From contig JAKMGR010000404.1 of NCBI GenBank assembly GCA_022424805.1, positions 1-8,815 of the forward strand: a stretch of DNA of 8,815 nucleotides, given 5' to 3'. Every line of letters begins with the position of its first letter. Within the stretch, counting starts at the first letter, position 1. Shown piece after piece: positions 6,445-8,815 of this stretch. Position numbers and translations under genes: made by a program. The stretch comes from Verrucomicrobiales bacterium. Its GTDB lineage: Bacteria; Verrucomicrobiota; Verrucomicrobiia; Verrucomicrobiales; DEV007. A model generated the notes under the pieces. The model searched no databases. It was not told the origin of the DNA and saw only the letters and a program-made list of their open reading frames with translations.

Positions 6445-6518
6445 TTCCAGCAACTCGATCTGACAGGGTCAGGTCGAGCATCCAACAGGATTGGATCGGT
6501 GACGTAACAGGGTTATGT
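6435..6518. repeat. Row of four adjacent hairpins between convergent genes, three with identical AGG triloops spaced 22 bp
   Basis: Hairpin 0: GCTGGA/TCCAGC (6435-6440/6446-6451), with the sugar isomerase stop codon TAA in its loop. Hairpin 1: CTCGATCTGAC/GTCAGGTCGAG (6454-6464/6468-6478), 11 pairs including one T.G, loop AGG. Hairpin 2: ATCCAA/TTGGAT (6480-6485/6491-6496), with AGG inside a 5-base loop (CAGGA); the innermost pair can close as a wobble in the minus-strand transcript. Hairpin 3: ACGTAAC/GTTATGT (6502-6508/6512-6518), loop AGG. The AGG centres are at 6466, 6488 and 6510. Stem sequences differ while pairing is kept. No T run follows, so this is not an ordinary intrinsic terminator, although it lies where one for both genes would be expected. 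It could form the 3' ends of both transcripts or act as an RNA- or DNA-binding array. Confidence 0.6.
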
Positions 6519-6525
6519 GAGCAAC

Positions 6526-8670
6526 CTACGCCCCGATTCCTGCGAGCCAGACTAACAAACCGATAATCGCGAAGCAGATTGCGACGGCGACGAGGAAGCC
6601 GATCCAATCCATCGGTCTCGGTTTGGTGAATTCCCAATCGGATTTGGGAAATATCTTTCGCTCGGCAAGCACTTCGGGATTCGCATAGGAAGCCTCCAGC
6701 TTGAGACGATCTTTTTCCGGATCAGGATCAACCACCGTTCGCATCTTCGCATAGTAACGATCGAGACTTTCCTTATCCTGTCGCTTTGTCAGGAAGCTGC
6801 AGATGATCAAAACGAGAAATGGCATCAGCAATCGTGGCGGCAAGCGCAAGGTTTCGATCATTGCCTTTGAAGCCCCCGAGAGATCAAACCCGAGAAGGTG
6901 ATACAGCAGGAAGTCTGCATTGAAAGATCCAAGACCGGTATTCTTGTGCACCGCTCGTTCCACAAGTGTGTGCGTATTCCCTTCGGTAGATTTCGAAACG
7001 GCCTCCCATCCTTCGGCGCCCTTTGCTTCGAGACCATCTCGCCAGAAAATCGGTTTCCCGCCACTTCGCAAGGTGATCTCAATATTCTCACCGGGTTCGC
7101 CTGTAGGTGGTTCGGGACCAATTTTCGCGAGTAACTCCTCGTCCCCTTTTGCTCTCGCTTCGGAGGTTGCTTTGACCCAGCCCTCGTGGCGAGCGACATC
7201 AGCAGCAGTAGCCGGACGCGTTACCGTTTTCGTAACTCGATGCGTCGGCTGAGTCAGCGCGTCATTTTCTCTGAGCCCAGGCATCAGCTTTGGCAGCAAG
7301 GAAGGAAGCACGAAAAAGAACAGAACGGAAAACGCGATTGTCATCCAGACAGCGCGGCGATTCGCCCTGCGCCAGAACATTCCAATCCAGAACGGAGCCG
7401 CAAACAGGATCGGCAATTCAACGGCCAGTTTGAATTGACCGAAAACATCCGACTCCACAACCGCAATGATCGAAGCTCCCAGAATAATCACCAATCCAGT
7501 GATACGAGCCACGAGCAGGCAGGTTTTTTCGCTGGCGGCGGGATTGATGTAGGCGGCAAACACATTTCGAGTGACGAGACCGGAGGTGACAATCATATAG
7601 GTGTCAGCAGAACTCATCATCGCAGCCATCAGGCAGGCCAGCATCAGTCCCACAAGCCCCAGATTGAGAGGTCCCAGAATTTCACGCGCCGCAACACCCC
7701 AGACCCGATCGGGATCTGAAGCGATTTCCGCATTCCCCGCCAAAAGCGCCAAGGCAATCAAAGCGGTCAACGCCCAGCCAACCGTACAGAGTCTCTTCAA
7801 AAAATTCCCCGTGACGAGACCGATACGAGCTTCGTCTTCACTCTTTGCCGATCCACCACCTGTCGCAATGAAGTGCGGCTGAACGACGATTCCGACGAGA
7901 ACGAGCAGAGTAAGTGAGATGATGTAGGGAATGGGGAACTCTCCTGCACTCGGTCCCGAGAAAAGATTGAAATAATCATCCGCAACCCGTTCGTGCATGA
8001 TGCGGAAACCATCCATGACACCTTGCGTCGCGGGATCGCCGAATTCCTTCACCAAGGCGAGCAGGCCATATGGGATCAGCAAAACGGAGAGCAAAATGAT
8101 AAAGACTCCCTGAATCAAATCCGTGTAATAGGCAGCAGTCAGTCCGCCCAGAACCCCGTAAATAATCACGATAAAGGCAATCACGGGAACAACCACATAC
8201 TTCAACTCCATTCCCCAGATCGTCTCGAAACCAAGCAGTGGAACTGCGAATTTCGCAATCGCCGACAGCATCGTCGAGAGATAGAACATGTAGAAAATGA
8301 TCGCGAAAAGAGTGTAGGCCGCACCGAGTCCTCTAGACTGGTAGCGCTCCACGAACCAATCTCCCAAGGTCAGATGACGCATTCGCCGATACCAGACTCC
8401 GGTGATCCAATAGATGGGCGTGACAAAGAGCCACATCAAAGCTGACCAGACTCCACTGAGCCCGCTGGTCCATCCTGTCCGGCCGACCGTGACCGGCTCG
8501 TGAGCGCCTGTCCCGGCACCGAACGCGGCAAAAGTTTGCAGCAACTTTCCGAAGCCACGTCCGCCCATAAAATAGTCCTCCTGCCCTTTGACTTTGCGCA
8601 TCGACCAGATGCCGATGGCAACCATCGTTATGAAATAGACAATGAGGACGATGTAGTCGATTACGTTCAT
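6526..8670 (-). CDS. Sodium:solute symporter (SSS/SLC5 family) with a large hydrophilic insert
   Basis: A 714-residue membrane transporter with about 13-14 hydrophobic helices. TM1 starts at residue 4 and is followed by QEDYFMGGRGF (30-40), matching the family's D-Y-F-x-G-G-R. TM2 carries GAGTGAHEP (51-59). The classic signature region is YGVLGGLTAAYYTDLIQGV (171-189). TM8 has MMSSADTYM (351-359), whose serines usually contribute to the Na2 site. Members are usually about 500-600 residues. Here an extra ~125-residue charged, non-membrane insert (about 462-586) sits between two late helices, followed by a helix near 612-626, a charged segment, and a final helix near 689-711. The substrate is likely a sugar or sugar acid given the neighbours, but this is inference. 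The ATG at 8670 has a pyrimidine-rich leader with no Shine-Dalgarno and lies 21 bp after the DUF6807 stop codon, so the two genes are probably co-transcribed. Confidence 0.9.
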   Translation of the reverse strand: MNVIDYIVLIVYFITMVAIGIWSMRKVKGQEDYFMGGRGFGKLLQTFAAFGAGTGAHEPVTVGRTGWTSGLSGVWSALMWLFVTPIYWITGVWYRRMRHLTLGDWFVERYQSRGLGAAYTLFAIIFYMFYLSTMLSAIAKFAVPLLGFETIWGMELKYVVVPVIAFIVIIYGVLGGLTAAYYTDLIQGVFIILLSVLLIPYGLLALVKEFGDPATQGVMDGFRIMHERVADDYFNLFSGPSAGEFPIPYIISLTLLVLVGIVVQPHFIATGGGSAKSEDEARIGLVTGNFLKRLCTVGWALTALIALALLAGNAEIASDPDRVWGVAAREILGPLNLGLVGLMLACLMAAMMSSADTYMIVTSGLVTRNVFAAYINPAASEKTCLLVARITGLVIILGASIIAVVESDVFGQFKLAVELPILFAAPFWIGMFWRRANRRAVWMTIAFSVLFFFVLPSLLPKLMPGLRENDALTQPTHRVTKTVTRPATAADVARHEGWVKATSEARAKGDEELLAKIGPEPPTGEPGENIEITLRSGGKPIFWRDGLEAKGAEGWEAVSKSTEGNTHTLVERAVHKNTGLGSFNADFLLYHLLGFDLSGASKAMIETLRLPPRLLMPFLVLIICSFLTKRQDKESLDRYYAKMRTVVDPDPEKDRLKLEASYANPEVLAERKIFPKSDWEFTKPRPMDWIGFLVAVAICFAIIGLLVWLAGIGA

Positions 8671-8691
8671 GGGGAGCGAGGAGAGAAAAAA

Positions 8692-8815
8692 TTACTTCCC
8701 AGCGTAATCCGCATACTTTTCGTCCACCTTGGCCGATTCCGGATCACCATGGTGAAAGTAAAACCGATGTCGTAATGACAGGGTTTCTCCTGCCTTGATT
8801 GTGTGGTCGCCGTCT
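8692..8815 (-). CDS. DUF6807 (PmoA-like) family protein, C-terminal 40 residues (partial at right edge)
   Basis: Reading the minus strand from the right edge gives an open frame ending in TAA at 8692-8694. The visible residues include GDHTIKAGETLSLRHRFYF, then HHGDPESAKVDEKYADYAGK at the end. The pattern of a G-E-x-L-x-L-R-x-R-F-Y strand, then H-x-G-D, then an Ala-rich helix ending in an aromatic residue, is typical of the C-terminus of the DUF6807/PmoA-like proteins common in Planctomycetes and Verrucomicrobia. Their function is unsettled; despite the PmoA label they are not shown to be methane oxygenases, and they often sit near sugar oxidoreductases and transporters. The gene is upstream of the symporter with a 21-bp gap, so probably the same operon. 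Only a short stretch is visible, so the family call is moderate. Confidence 0.6.
   Translation of the reverse strand, partial: DGDHTIKAGETLSLRHRFYFHHGDPESAKVDEKYADYAGK

Noticed and set aside
6435..6518. CRISPR array interpretation of the hairpin row
   Set aside because: Units are only 22 bp, share just a short ACAGG(G/A)T core and have no conserved full-length repeat or spacers.
6435..6518. Integron attC or CsrB-type sRNA
   Set aside because: No attC core sites are visible, and two of three loops carry GGG instead of the GGA needed for CsrA; kept only as a hypothesis to test.
7186..7719. 177-codon plus-strand open frame
   Set aside because: It is antisense to the symporter; its His/Gln/Ser/Arg-rich product is what antisense of hydrophobic helices gives.

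Overview
The window most resembles a chromosomal segment from the PVC superphylum, most likely Verrucomicrobia and possibly Planctomycetes. The evidence is family content: a truncated 'PVC-type membrane-bound dehydrogenase' (TIGR02604-like), a GDSL esterase fused to a DUF1080 domain, a decayed DUF1587-type cytochrome-associated gene, a large sodium:solute symporter, and the tail of a DUF6807 (PmoA-like) protein. Base composition is moderately GC-rich and even. All assignments come from reading motifs; no database search was run.

Layout. (i) 1-897 (-) is the N-terminal 299 residues of the secreted dehydrogenase, running off the left edge. (ii) 898-1038 is a divergent intergenic region carrying a 72-bp imperfect inverted repeat built on CATTCGTG. 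(iii) 1039-2574 (+) encodes the GDSL/DUF1080 lipoprotein. (iv) 2575-2722 is a convergent gap with two small hairpins. (v) 2723-3691 (-) encodes an exported zinc phospholipase C/P1-nuclease-like protein. (vi) 3763-4118 (-) is a pseudogene, the broken N-terminal part of a DUF1587-family protein. (vii) 4246-5025 and 5018-5479 (+) overlap by 8 bp and encode an EI24/CysZ-like membrane protein and a small soluble protein resembling archaeal CTP-dependent riboflavin kinase. (viii) 5587-6444 (+) encodes a TIM-barrel sugar isomerase/epimerase. (ix) 6435-6518 is a row of four adjacent hairpins, three with the same AGG triloop at exact 22-bp spacing. (x) 6526-8670 (-) encodes the symporter, 21 bp downstream of the DUF6807 C-terminus at 8692-8815 (-), probably one operon.

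Functionally, most genes fit uptake and breakdown of plant- or algal-type carbohydrates: exported esterase and dehydrogenase, a sodium-coupled transporter, a sugar isomerase and a DUF6807 protein. The phospholipase-like gene and the EI24/RibK-like pair look like separate functions. The most unusual signals are the hairpin row, the divergent inverted repeat, the decayed DUF1587 gene and the RibK-like protein.
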